A DNA stretch of 64,000 bases. Source: G963666535 sp963666535. GTDB lineage: Bacteria > Bacillota > Clostridia > Oscillospirales > Oscillospiraceae. Location: contig OY762913.1 of the NCBI GenBank assembly GCA_963666535.1, positions 2,790,001 to 2,854,000 of the forward strand, given 5' to 3'. Below, piece by piece: positions 25,767-33,252 of the stretch (within the stretch, counting starts at the first letter, position 1; each line of letters starts with the position of its first letter). The position numbers and the translations under genes were made by a program. Below the pieces are notes generated by a model. It searched no databases. It had not been told where the DNA came from and saw nothing but the letters and a program-made list of their open reading frames with translations.

Positions 25767-25993
25767 GCGTATAGCTCCTTTCGCCTGGCTTCCCGGGCTG
25801 TTACTCAAGAAAACAGCAGCGCCGCCTTCTTCTGTCTCTATTGTACCATATTTGCGTAAAAAGTACAGGACATTTTGTTTATTTTATTCACTTCTCTGCT
25901 TTAACTGGGATCTTTCCCCCTCCTTTTTCTTTACTTTCACCCCATAATGTTATAAGGTATTGGAAGGAATTATGACAAAACAGGAGGGTCTCC

Positions 25994-26689
25994 ATGCTGG
26001 AACACATTTCAATTCTCCACGAGCTCAATTTGCTGTCTATCACCCTTCGCATCATACTGGCCGCATTGCTGGGCGGCATCGTTGGCTTTGAGCGCGAGCT
26101 GCGCCGCTCCCCTGCCGGGCTGCGCACCTTCTCTCTGGTCTGCGTGGCGGCCTCCCTGTCCATGCTGCTCAACGAGTATCTGGTCAACACCTACGGCACC
26201 GGCGACATGGCACGTTTGGGTGCGGCCGTGCTCAGTGGCATTGGATTTCTGGGCGCCGGCACCATCATGACCACCCGCAACCAGCAAATTAAGGGTCTCA
26301 CCACCGCGGCAGAACTGTGGGCCATCGCCGGAGTGGGCCTGGCGCTGGGCTCCGGGTTCTATTCGGCCGCGCTGATCGCGACGCTTACCATCCTCATCAC
26401 AGTTGCCGTTCTCCAGCGGGTAGACACCAGACTCATGCGCACAAACCGCTCCATGACGATCTATCTGGAACTGTCCGCTACCGAAAGCCCCTATCGCCTG
26501 TTCCAGCGCCCTGAGCTGGATGGCATCTCCGTCTCCTCCTGTACCCGGCAGCAGATCCCTCCCGTCACGGACGGAGATTCCACCTACCTGGTGGAGCTGT
26601 CGCTGCTGGAAAAGAGATATCATGACGACGTGATCACACAGCTGCACACCGTGCCTGATGTCCACTATCTCTGTGAAGTACCGAAATAA
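25994..26689 (+). CDS. MgtC/SapB family protein
   Basis: 231 residues: four to five TM helices in the first 140 residues with the MgtC core (AALLGGIVGFERELRRSPAGLRT, then LGAGTIMT and GLTTAAELWAIAGVGLALG). A soluble ACT-like tail follows. Linked in other bacteria to magnesium limitation or acid stress and inhibition of ATP synthase. GGAGGG precedes ATG 25994. No M-box leader is visible. Confidence 0.92.
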   Translation: MLEHISILHELNLLSITLRIILAALLGGIVGFERELRRSPAGLRTFSLVCVAASLSMLLNEYLVNTYGTGDMARLGAAVLSGIGFLGAGTIMTTRNQQIKGLTTAAELWAIAGVGLALGSGFYSAALIATLTILITVAVLQRVDTRLMRTNRSMTIYLELSATESPYRLFQRPELDGISVSSCTRQQIPPVTDGDSTYLVELSLLEKRYHDDVITQLHTVPDVHYLCEVPK

Positions 26690-26750
26690 GATCCATGCAA
26701 CAAACCCTGTCACTCTCTTGTTTGCTGGTTTTTCCAGTAGGCGTGACATA

Positions 26751-26789
26751 GGAAAACGCCGCCCAACAACCATGTGGGCGGCATTTTCC
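26751..26789. terminator. Bidirectional terminator
   Basis: GGAAAACGCCGCCCA / TGGGCGGCATTTTCC between converging mgtC-like and CobW-like genes. Confidence 0.85.
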
Positions 26790-26806
26790 TTCTTCTAATG
26801 AACGAT

Positions 26807-27757
26807 TTAGAAATTAACGATCTCTTCCTGCGGTGGCTGGCATCGCTCTACTTTCTGCGTATAGAGGATAGGGCCCTTTCCCTTGTAGAGTTTGACCTGC
26901 TCCACCCGAACCTCTGAGGTGACATACACCCAATCCTTGTTTTTGTACTGGCCGTATTCCGGCGTCTTGCAAATCATCCCCATAAATGTGGTGTCATCGG
27001 CGCAGCACACCATGGCAAAGCGGCCCACCACGAAGCTGCTCTCGGGGAATTTGTCCGACTTCGCCACCATGCCCCGATACCGCACTAAGGTCCCTTCGTA
27101 CCGTTCGGGATGCTCCATCACGTCCACATACCAAACGCCGTAATCTTCGTCCGCCAGATCCAGAACCGCCCCGCTCATATCAAAGGGCGGCTGACCGGAA
27201 TCATAATCCTCACTTTTCCCGTCGGTGAATTCAAGATAGATCTGCGCCCGGCGGTTGAGCATTTTCAAATTGCGCCGGCGAAGATATTCCTCCCCTTCCG
27301 GGGTACAGCGGTTGAAGAGAATCATGTCGGCGTTGCGGAGCTTTTCCATCATGAGCATGGCCATGTTTTTCGTGTATAGGTCAAAGGTGGTGGTGTCCAC
27401 TGTGTGGACAATTTGATACAGCATCCAGTTTTCAGGCAGGATCTCTTGATCCAGTTCCTCCATAGACCACATTCCGTTGTATTCGAAAATCACCTGCTGA
27501 GGGCGATATTTTTCCTGGCACTGCCGCAGAAAATCCGTGGTCAAATCTTCATATTCCTCAACGGGGATCAGAATGACGTTGTTCTTGCTCAGCGCAGCAG
27601 CATCCAGTTCCTCTTCCCCTTCTTCACAGATAAAAAGCAGCGTCCGTTGTCCATCGGCCAGCCCTTCCGGCGTCAGCACAGACCGGAGAAAGGATGTCTT
27701 ACCCGAATCCAGAAAGCCGGTCACCAAATAAACCGGAATCTCTGTTTTTTTGCTCAC
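26807..27757 (-). CDS. CobW/G3E GTPase fused to a DUF1980-like domain
   Basis: 316 residues. The N-terminal 195 residues are a G3E-type GTPase with P-loop GFLDSGKTS, but the usual metal-binding CxCC after switch I is missing. Residues about 200-316 resemble the C-terminal OB-like domain of YcgQ/TIGR03943 (DUF1980) proteins (YEGTLVRYRGMVAKS, then VVGRFAMVCCADDTTFMGMIC). YcgQ-YcgR and CobW genes are often neighbours in zinc homeostasis loci; here the parts are fused. Start GTG 27757 overlaps the upstream GTPase stop (GTGA), with GAAAGGGG in front. Likely metal trafficking. Confidence 0.75.
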   Translation of the reverse strand: MSKKTEIPVYLVTGFLDSGKTSFLRSVLTPEGLADGQRTLLFICEEGEEELDAAALSKNNVILIPVEEYEDLTTDFLRQCQEKYRPQQVIFEYNGMWSMEELDQEILPENWMLYQIVHTVDTTTFDLYTKNMAMLMMEKLRNADMILFNRCTPEGEEYLRRRNLKMLNRRAQIYLEFTDGKSEDYDSGQPPFDMSGAVLDLADEDYGVWYVDVMEHPERYEGTLVRYRGMVAKSDKFPESSFVVGRFAMVCCADDTTFMGMICKTPEYGQYKNKDWVYVTSEVRVEQVKLYKGKGPILYTQKVERCQPPQEEIVNF

Positions 27758-28959
27758 AGGCCAAACACCCCTTTCAGGGCACCCTCCTTCAGGTGCGCGC
27801 CGATCACGCACAGCCGTCCGGTATAGTCGGCGCCTCCCCGGCGCAAGTTCTCCTCGCCCGGCGTATAGTCAAAGTGGATCCAGCCGCCGTCTGCCGCAGG
27901 CAGGATGCCCTTGGCCCGGATGACCTGACCGTAACAGCCTGTGTCCAGCTCCTCCAGCGCAGCCTGGATATCGCTTTCCGTAAACTTTTTGATGGTCTCG
28001 GTCCCCCAGCTGGTAAATACCTCGTCGGCATGGTGGTGCTGGTGCTCATGGTCATGGCCGCAGCAAGCATCATGGTCGTGGTGATGCTCGTGGTCGCAGC
28101 ATTCATCGTGGTCGTGGTGATGCTCGTGGTCGCAGCATTCATCGTGGTCGTGGTGATGCTCGTGGTCGCAGCATTCATCGTGGTCGTGGTGATGTTCGTG
28201 GTCGCAGCATTCATCGTGGTCGTGGTGATGCTCGTGGTCGCAGCATTCATCGTGGTCGTGGTGATGCTCGTGGTCGCAGCATTCATCGTGGTCGTGGTGA
28301 TGTTCGTGGTCGCAGCACCCATCGTGGTCATGGTGATCTTCCAGCAATTCCTCTGCCAGGGAGTTCCCGCCATGCATAACCGTGCGAATCTGCTCACCGG
28401 TCAGTTCCTCCCACGGCGTGGTAATAATAGGTGCGGCAGCGTTATGCTTGCGCAACATGGAAACTACCTCGTCCAGTTTTTCTCCGCTCATATCCGTCGT
28501 GCGGCTGAGGATGATGGCGCCGGCACTTTCCACCTGATTGTTGAAAAATTCACCGAAATTTTTCATAAAGGTTTTGCAGCGTTTGGCATTGACAACCGTT
28601 ACGAAGCAACCAAGTTCCATCGGCGTTTCCTCTCCCGCATGCCGCACCGCGGCAATCACGTCGGAAAGCTTGCCCACGCCGGAGGGCTCGATAATTACCC
28701 GGTCGGGTGCATACTGGCCGATCACGTCCTTCAGAGCCTGTCCAAAGTCCCCTACCAACGAGCAGCAAATGCAACCGGAGTTCAGCTCATTGATTTGGAT
28801 TCCAGTTTCCTTGAGAAAGCCGCCGTCGATGCCGATCTCGCCAAATTCGTTTTCAATGAGTACCAGCTTTTCGCCTTGGTAGACCTCTTCCAGCAGCTTC
28901 TTGATCAGTGTGGTCTTGCCTGCGCCGAGAAAGCCGGAAATAATATCGATTTTTGTCAT
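27754..28959 (-). CDS. CobW/G3E GTPase with expanded His/Asp/Cys repeat
   Basis: 401 residues. G3E metallochaperone: P-loop GFLGAGKTT (9-17), the metal site GCICC (62-66), a switch region and the C-terminal CobW_C domain (about 325-395). Between the domains lie seven tandem copies of a 12-residue unit (DHEHHHDHDECC) plus flanking degenerate units, giving dozens of potential metal ligands. Histidine-rich linkers are usual in zinc- and nickel-related COG0523 proteins, but the exact Cys-containing repeat is striking. ATG 28959 follows AAGGGAT. First gene of a two-gene operon. Confidence 0.9.
   Translation of the reverse strand: MTKIDIISGFLGAGKTTLIKKLLEEVYQGEKLVLIENEFGEIGIDGGFLKETGIQINELNSGCICCSLVGDFGQALKDVIGQYAPDRVIIEPSGVGKLSDVIAAVRHAGEETPMELGCFVTVVNAKRCKTFMKNFGEFFNNQVESAGAIILSRTTDMSGEKLDEVVSMLRKHNAAAPIITTPWEELTGEQIRTVMHGGNSLAEELLEDHHDHDGCCDHEHHHDHDECCDHEHHHDHDECCDHEHHHDHDECCDHEHHHDHDECCDHEHHHDHDECCDHEHHHDHDECCDHEHHHDHDACCGHDHEHQHHHADEVFTSWGTETIKKFTESDIQAALEELDTGCYGQVIRAKGILPAADGGWIHFDYTPGEENLRRGGADYTGRLCVIGAHLKEGALKGVFGL
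28069..28320 (-). repeat. 36-bp tandem repeat, seven units, inside the G3E GTPase gene
   Basis: Seven consecutive near-identical 36-bp units (period visible at 28069, 28105, 28141, 28177, 28213, 28249, 28285), differing by single bases such as GATGCTCG versus GATGTTCG. Each unit codes for DHEHHHDHDECC. The number of copies is likely to vary between strains. Confidence 0.95.
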
Positions 28960-29000
28960 AGAATATCCCTTCTTCTGCCATTTGTTTTTTCAGCATACTT

Positions 29001-29028
29001 ATCATACCTCATTTCTGAAAAAATGCAA
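29001..29028 (-). promoter_or_regulatory. Promoter of the G3E GTPase operon
   Basis: On the minus strand TTGCAT (29028-29023), 16-base spacer, TATGAT (29006-29001), about 40 bases before the start codon. No clear Zur or Fur palindrome was recognised. Confidence 0.55.
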
Positions 29029-29178
29029 GTATCACAGCCTGTTTCAGCCTTGGCGCCTAGAAAACACACAACAAATTCCTAAAACATGGCCAGCCTCCCG
29101 CCGGGGTTTTACGCTGGTTTCTGCCGTCTGGATTGTGGTTTACCCTTCCTCCCCAGACAGAACGCTTTTTGCTTAAAA

Positions 29179-29220
29179 CAAGGAAGGAAGATGCTCCTGG
29201 GAGAGCGTCTTCCTTCCTTG
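29179..29220. terminator. Long inverted repeat in the intergenic gap
   Basis: CAAGGAAGGAAGATGCTC pairs with GAGCGTCTTCCTTCCTTG (one mismatch). It has T-rich flanks on the left on the minus strand, but no adjacent gene to terminate. Confidence 0.5.
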
Positions 29221-29632
29221 CTTTAGGCATTCGATGTGTTGTTCTCTCATGTGGTATGGCAACACATTCCGTTTTCCCCCGATTGCTCGGGTTACTTCCG
29301 TTAGCGCACAATCGGCTTTGCTGATTCCTTGCCGCTTTTTGCCCGTCCCTGTATCTCCGGCACAGGAGGGACTTCATTTTTGGGGAAGTGAGATTTTCGG
29401 TTGCTTTCGGTCCCGTGGGGGTCTTTGGGATCCGGTCTTCTCATTCCTGCTTTGGCCATAGAACAGACTTCCTTTCTTGCAAGAAGCTAAATCCTGTCCC
29501 TTTTATATTCTTGTCCGACGGGCTAAGGATTGGATGCTTTAGTATCTGCATTTTCATGCGTTTTATCAGCTTCCCTGCATCCCCAGTCGTGGTTTGTTCA
29601 GCATTGGACCTCTGCTGTTTTCTTCTCCAAAC

Positions 29633-30322
29633 TTAAAAGCCAAGATAAAACATATAAAATCCAATCAGCAGAATCAGCGCACCCATTCCGATTTTCAGAA
29701 CCGTGCTTGCCTTGCCATATTGTTCACTGGCAGACAGCTTTTGCACAAAGCCAATGGAGGTCCCGGCCACAACGGCAAGGATCCCGTGACCGATGGAGTA
29801 CAGCAACAGCAGCAGTGCGCCCCAAAGAACACTGCCCTTCCCGGCCACAATGGCCAGCAGCGCAATCAATATGGGTGTTGAACACGGGGACGAAAACACA
29901 CCACCCAGGACGCCTGCAAGGAAAGCCCCAATAAAACCCGTCTTTTTATTCTTGGCAATGAGGTAACTTGATGGGATAATTTCAAAGATGCCCCATGTCT
30001 GTAGCGCCATCAGCACCATGAGAACCCCCAGAATAATATACCACCACGATGCCGCGTTGCCCATCAACTTTCCGGCCAGGGACGCAACCACCCCCAAAAC
30101 GGTAAAGGTGACGGCTGCTCCCCCGGCAAAGGTAACCGAAAGCCAAAATGCTTTTCGGGGGTCCTGCTGCCTGGTTCCCCCCACATAACCGATCACAAGG
30201 GGAATGCTGGACAAAGAGCAGGGCGTAAATGAGGCAAAAATACCCGCCACAAATGCCAGCAAAGGCGCCATCCACCCGCTTTCAGTAATCAGTCTGGACA
30301 AGTTCTCCAAAAGTTCAGTCAT
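29633..30322 (-). CDS. CcdA-like thiol-disulfide transmembrane protein
   Basis: 229 residues, six TM helices, with the two redox motifs TPCS (in FASFTPCSLSSIPLV) and SPCSTP. CcdA/DsbD-beta proteins carry electrons from cytosolic thioredoxin across the membrane to an exported thioredoxin. It follows a membrane-anchored thioredoxin gene with a 4-base ATGA overlap, so the two almost surely form one electron relay. Confidence 0.92.
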   Translation of the reverse strand: MTELLENLSRLITESGWMAPLLAFVAGIFASFTPCSLSSIPLVIGYVGGTRQQDPRKAFWLSVTFAGGAAVTFTVLGVVASLAGKLMGNAASWWYIILGVLMVLMALQTWGIFEIIPSSYLIAKNKKTGFIGAFLAGVLGGVFSSPCSTPILIALLAIVAGKGSVLWGALLLLLYSIGHGILAVVAGTSIGFVQKLSASEQYGKASTVLKIGMGALILLIGFYMFYLGF

Positions 30323-30861
30323 TCGGTCACCCCCATATCAGCCAAAATCAGGCGCATCTGGTCTTCTGTCAGTCCTCCTTGGTGAACGGTAAAAGCATGC
30401 TCTTCGCTGTCCGCATAGCTGTACATGGTAAACTCGATCCCAATGTCCTCGCTGGGCACATAGGGGGTGCCGTCTGCGTTAATGAAAACCTGTGTGGGAA
30501 TGACCTGTACGGGAAACTCGCTTGCGATATCGCTATATTTCTCCGTGTCAACAAATTTGATAATGGCCCGCTCCATCATCTCCTCGTGCATCGCTTCCAA
30601 AATCGGCTTAAATTCCTTGCATGGAGCGCAGTAATCCGCCCCGAAGTCAATTACAATGGGCAATTCGTAGGTGGCAAGGCTCGCCAAATCAAGGGTGGTT
30701 GCCTCCAGCGCAAAGTCCTCATTGTCGATGGGTGTCACAAGATCGGGCGATGTGCTTGCGGCTCCTGAGCTGTCATCCAGGTTTTTCAGCATCCAGATCC
30801 CCACAACCACAAGTGCAATGCAGATCGGGACTATTATTCTGATCAGCTTCTTCTTTTTCAT
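30319..30861 (-). CDS. Membrane-anchored thioredoxin-like protein
   Basis: 180 residues: an N-terminal TM anchor (6-26) and an exported thioredoxin fold with active site YCAPCK (CAPC) and cis-Pro in VQVIPTQVF. Probably receives electrons from the overlapping CcdA protein and reduces exported disulfides. ATG 30861 behind GGAGGTG is chosen over a long upstream extension. A weakly related three-gene layout with a membrane protein upstream occurs near arsenic-resistance genes. Confidence 0.9.
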   Translation of the reverse strand: MKKKKLIRIIVPICIALVVVGIWMLKNLDDSSGAASTSPDLVTPIDNEDFALEATTLDLASLATYELPIVIDFGADYCAPCKEFKPILEAMHEEMMERAIIKFVDTEKYSDIASEFPVQVIPTQVFINADGTPYVPSEDIGIEFTMYSYADSEEHAFTVHQGGLTEDQMRLILADMGVTE

Positions 30862-30889
30862 TCGTAACAGGCACCTCCATAAAAATATT

Positions 30890-31498
30890 CTAAAACTTTT
30901 TTCTTTTACTCCTTGCTCTTCCCGAACGTTTATATCCGCCGCACGCACAGCCGCCTTCACGCAGCCCAAACGCAGCACGGAGAAATGCCTTTGCAAGCGC
31001 CCTTTTTATGGGCCTTTCACAGGTTTCTTTCTTGTATCCAAATACATGGCAATCAACAGCATCGTCCCTGATCTCACTGCAACAATCTGGAACCGACCTC
31101 CATTTTTTAACCATAAAACGCTTTTTAATCCATGACGCGCCGGTGCTGACCAAAAACACCCCCACGATCACAAAATCTACTGCGGTCTTTTCTTTCGATA
31201 AGCTCATGAAAAGTGCCAAAGCACTCAGGTTGATCAAGATCAGAAAAATCAGGCTCGACCATTTCGTGTGCCTGGTCAGACAACCGCTCCTGGTATCTTT
31301 AACCAGAAAAATGGATCCGGGTAGTAGCACTAGTATTCCCATTATATCATACAGAAGACGTGGAACGCCACCCTCGAAACGGATTTGTATATCCACCACC
31401 GGAGCCAATGAATCACTGTCGAGCAAGCTATTCAGCCATTGCATGACAGGAATTTCATTTTGAACAAGGTCCCATCCTTCCCTGATAATTTGCATCAT
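30890..31498 (-). CDS. Unknown membrane protein with Cys-rich tail
   Basis: 202 residues. There are probably three TM helices (about 45-65, 78-98, 107-125), preceded by a short exported segment (MQWLNSLLDSDSLAP). The C-terminus carries CCSEIRDDAVDCHVFGYKKETCE and GCACGGYKRSGRARSK, a cysteine cluster and a very basic tail. ATG 31498 follows GAGGTG at 6 bases. First gene of the operon with thioredoxin and CcdA (28-base gap), so a redox or metalloid function is likely. No family recognised. Confidence 0.6.
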   Translation of the reverse strand: MMQIIREGWDLVQNEIPVMQWLNSLLDSDSLAPVVDIQIRFEGGVPRLLYDIMGILVLLPGSIFLVKDTRSGCLTRHTKWSSLIFLILINLSALALFMSLSKEKTAVDFVIVGVFLVSTGASWIKKRFMVKKWRSVPDCCSEIRDDAVDCHVFGYKKETCERPIKRALAKAFLRAAFGLREGGCACGGYKRSGRARSKRKKF

Positions 31499-31530
31499 GC
31501 GGAACACCTCACTTTCCATACCGCAGCATA

Positions 31531-31552
31531 CATATCAAATAATTTTGATATG
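31531..31552. promoter_or_regulatory. ArsR-like operator upstream of the thioredoxin/CcdA operon
   Basis: Perfect inverted repeat CATATCAAA-N4-TTTGATATG, 33 bases before the first gene of the minus-strand operon. The ATCAAA...TTTGAT pattern resembles ArsR-family operators of Gram-positive arsenic operons. No arsR gene lies next to it. Confidence 0.65.
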
Positions 31553-31997
31553 TTTTATTTGTGGAAAGCCCTCCTGTGATGTCTCTTACACTTTGCAGCA
31601 GTGATCACGCTCACTCGGCCTATTGACGTTGTCCGTGTCTTCAGCAGTTGAGCCGCGCAGCCTCTGTCTCGTTCATTTGCTCTGTGCTTGCCCTACTTCC
31701 GCTTTCCACGATCCCCCGTTCTACCAGTATTTTTCTATCATTATGCGTGCTGAACCATCCTAAATGCAAGCACGCTAGCATACCATATCAAAAACATTTT
31801 ATATATGTAGTATATGCGCCAGCTCAGATTTTGTCAGTATGAGGGCGAAGGTACACGCTTTACGACAGCACTCCATACCACGCGGCTCCCAGATTAGCGT
31901 TCCGGGGACCGCATGGCCGTACTTCTCCACAAGCACATGATGATGTTCGCCATGAGGCTGCCGTGTCATATCTCGATCGAATTTGGCTATTTAGAAA

Positions 31998-32026
31998 CAG
32001 AAAAAGCCCTGGACACATCCAGAGCT
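31998..32026 (-). terminator. Terminator of the cwlJ-gerQ operon
   Basis: On the minus strand AGCTCTGGA / TCCAGGGCT followed by TTTTTCTG. Confidence 0.85.
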
Positions 32027-32080
32027 CTTTCCGGTCTCAATCATATTGCTGGCGACTGACGTTTGATTTTGCACGCATTT

Positions 32081-32542
32081 TTAAATCTGTAATACCGTCA
32101 CAAACTTCACGGAATACAAATCGCACATAACATGGGTACGAGAATTTACATCTTCCAGCACAAAATAGTTGATCCCCACTTCAAGCAGTTTTCCCGTTCT
32201 ATCGGTATATTGATTGCTGCCAATAATAAATTCCGCCCGCACATTTTTCCCGATATTGCTTGCAAGATAATAGGGTATGTAGCCTCTTTCTGTCGCTGGT
32301 GGAGGCCCCTGTTGGGTATTAAAATTAACACTCCCTTGCTGTGGGGGCACTGCCTGCAATGTGGGATCGTCCATCTGTGGGGGAACGGACGGTAATGTTG
32401 GGCTGCTTAATTGCGGAGACATTGGCGGCAAAGTTGGGCTGCTTTGCTGCGGAGAAATCAACACCGCCGCGGATTGGGATGCCTGACGGGATGCGTTTGG
32501 ACTGAGCACTTTATTTCCCATCCAGTTTACATTGCTACTCAT
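32081..32542 (-). CDS. GerQ-like spore coat protein
   Basis: 153 residues. The first 85 are Pro/Gln/Ser-rich with repeats of LPPMSPQLSSPTLPSVPPQ type. Residues 87-153 form a conserved small domain (YLASNIGKNVRAEFIIGSNQY, then YFVLEDVNSRTHVMCDLYSVKFVTV) like the GerQ family. GerQ is needed for placing the cortex lytic enzyme CwlJ in the coat. It lies directly after a cwlJ-like gene, which supports the call. No clear Shine-Dalgarno was needed to choose the start; ATG 32542 follows GGAGGTG. Confidence 0.78.
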   Translation of the reverse strand: MSSNVNWMGNKVLSPNASRQASQSAAVLISPQQSSPTLPPMSPQLSSPTLPSVPPQMDDPTLQAVPPQQGSVNFNTQQGPPPATERGYIPYYLASNIGKNVRAEFIIGSNQYTDRTGKLLEVGINYFVLEDVNSRTHVMCDLYSVKFVTVLQI

Positions 32543-32566
32543 AAAATTAAAAACACCTCCGGTAGT

Positions 32567-33016
32567 TTAAGTTTGGGCATAAGCTTCTGTTGGGTTAAAA
32601 AAACAATGCTGATTAATTCTTGTGAACCAATACCCAGTTTTATTATAGGGAAAAAAGTTTGGGCATTCGGGCACGAATGGATTCATATACCATAAAACTG
32701 CAGAGCTTACACCAGTATAGATGCCCCCGTTGATCGCCCAATCAGCAACTTGGAAATGTACATCCTCGGGCGTGGCAGTCCATACGTTCTGCGTGTTTTC
32801 CACTCCGCCTATTACTGTTTTATAGCAGGAAAACTGGCACATTTGGATAATAACCGCGCGCAAATCGCCTTGGCACACCCGTTGATACTCTCCAGTTGGC
32901 ACTCTTACGCGGTTCATCACCACAGTAGCCACGGCCCTCATTCCGGCAATACCCTCGCCGCCAGCTTCGCATTTGATGAGTCTTGCAAATAGCTCCCTTG
33001 TATCCAACGTTTTCAC
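32567..33016 (-). CDS. cwlJ: CwlJ/SleB-type spore cortex-lytic hydrolase
   Basis: 149 residues consisting of the Hydrolase_2 catalytic domain alone, without a signal peptide, as in CwlJ. The catalytic Glu is in LIKCEAGGEG, followed by AVATVVMNRV and a C-terminal aromatic block (GYWFTRINQHCFFNP). The enzyme degrades muramic-delta-lactam cortex peptidoglycan during germination. Encoded upstream of the gerQ-like gene with a 24-base gap. Confidence 0.88.
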   Translation of the reverse strand: MKTLDTRELFARLIKCEAGGEGIAGMRAVATVVMNRVRVPTGEYQRVCQGDLRAVIIQMCQFSCYKTVIGGVENTQNVWTATPEDVHFQVADWAINGGIYTGVSSAVLWYMNPFVPECPNFFPYNKTGYWFTRINQHCFFNPTEAYAQT

Positions 33017-33192
33017 CTCTGTTTCATATTACTAATCATTCAGGATTTTGTTACAACTCAGCCGCTAAAATTGAGTTCTGATTGCAAACCGACGACTATT
33101 GCTTGTTTGGCGGTTCATGCCTGCTCCCATCGGGAGCTAAGTTGCTGCAGCACTCTTTTGCGGGCAGACAGGCAGCCGCAAGCCTACCTGAT

Positions 33193-33241
33193 GAAAAAGC
33201 ATCCCCCCAAATGCCACTGGCATTTGGGGGGATGCTTTTTC
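33193..33241. terminator. Bidirectional terminator between icd and cwlJ
   Basis: Very strong stem AAAAAGCATCCCCCCAAATG / CATTTGGGGGGATGCTTTTT with A and T runs on both sides. Confidence 0.93.
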
Positions 33242-33252
33242 ACCTCTGCTTT

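Larger units (their letters stand above)
28960..29632. other. Large gap between CcdA and G3E GTPase genes
   Basis: 673 bases without a supported gene. It contains a promoter for the GTPase operon, a long hairpin at 29179-29220 (CAAGGAAGGAAGATGCTC arm, 17-18 bp), and otherwise irregular sequence with only short frames on both strands lacking ribosome-binding sites. It may be a decayed gene. Confidence 0.55.
31499..32080. other. Gap holding an operator palindrome and a possible gene fragment
   Basis: 580 bases. 31531-31552 is an ArsR-like palindrome; 31998-32026 is the gerQ-like gene terminator. Between them, minus-strand frame 31984-31832 reads FDRDMTRQPHGEHH then VLVEKYGHAVPG, which looks protein-like but has no start signal and no recognised family. 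The rest shows nothing. Confidence 0.5.

Noticed and set aside
25808..25993. M-box magnesium riboswitch upstream of the mgtC-like gene
   Set aside because: No matching conserved stems; the region is short and AT-rich.
28069..28320. CRISPR array
   Set aside because: The 36-bp units are contiguous, without spacers, and sit in frame inside a protein gene.
27694..29082. Plus-strand frame opposite the repeat GTPase, with Val/Ala repeats
   Set aside because: The repetitive hydrophobic sequence is the antisense reading of the 36-bp His/Asp repeat; the minus-strand GTPase explains it.
29057..29377. Minus-strand 106-codon frame in the gap before ccdA
   Set aside because: Composition and lack of a start signal indicate a random frame over a palindromic region.
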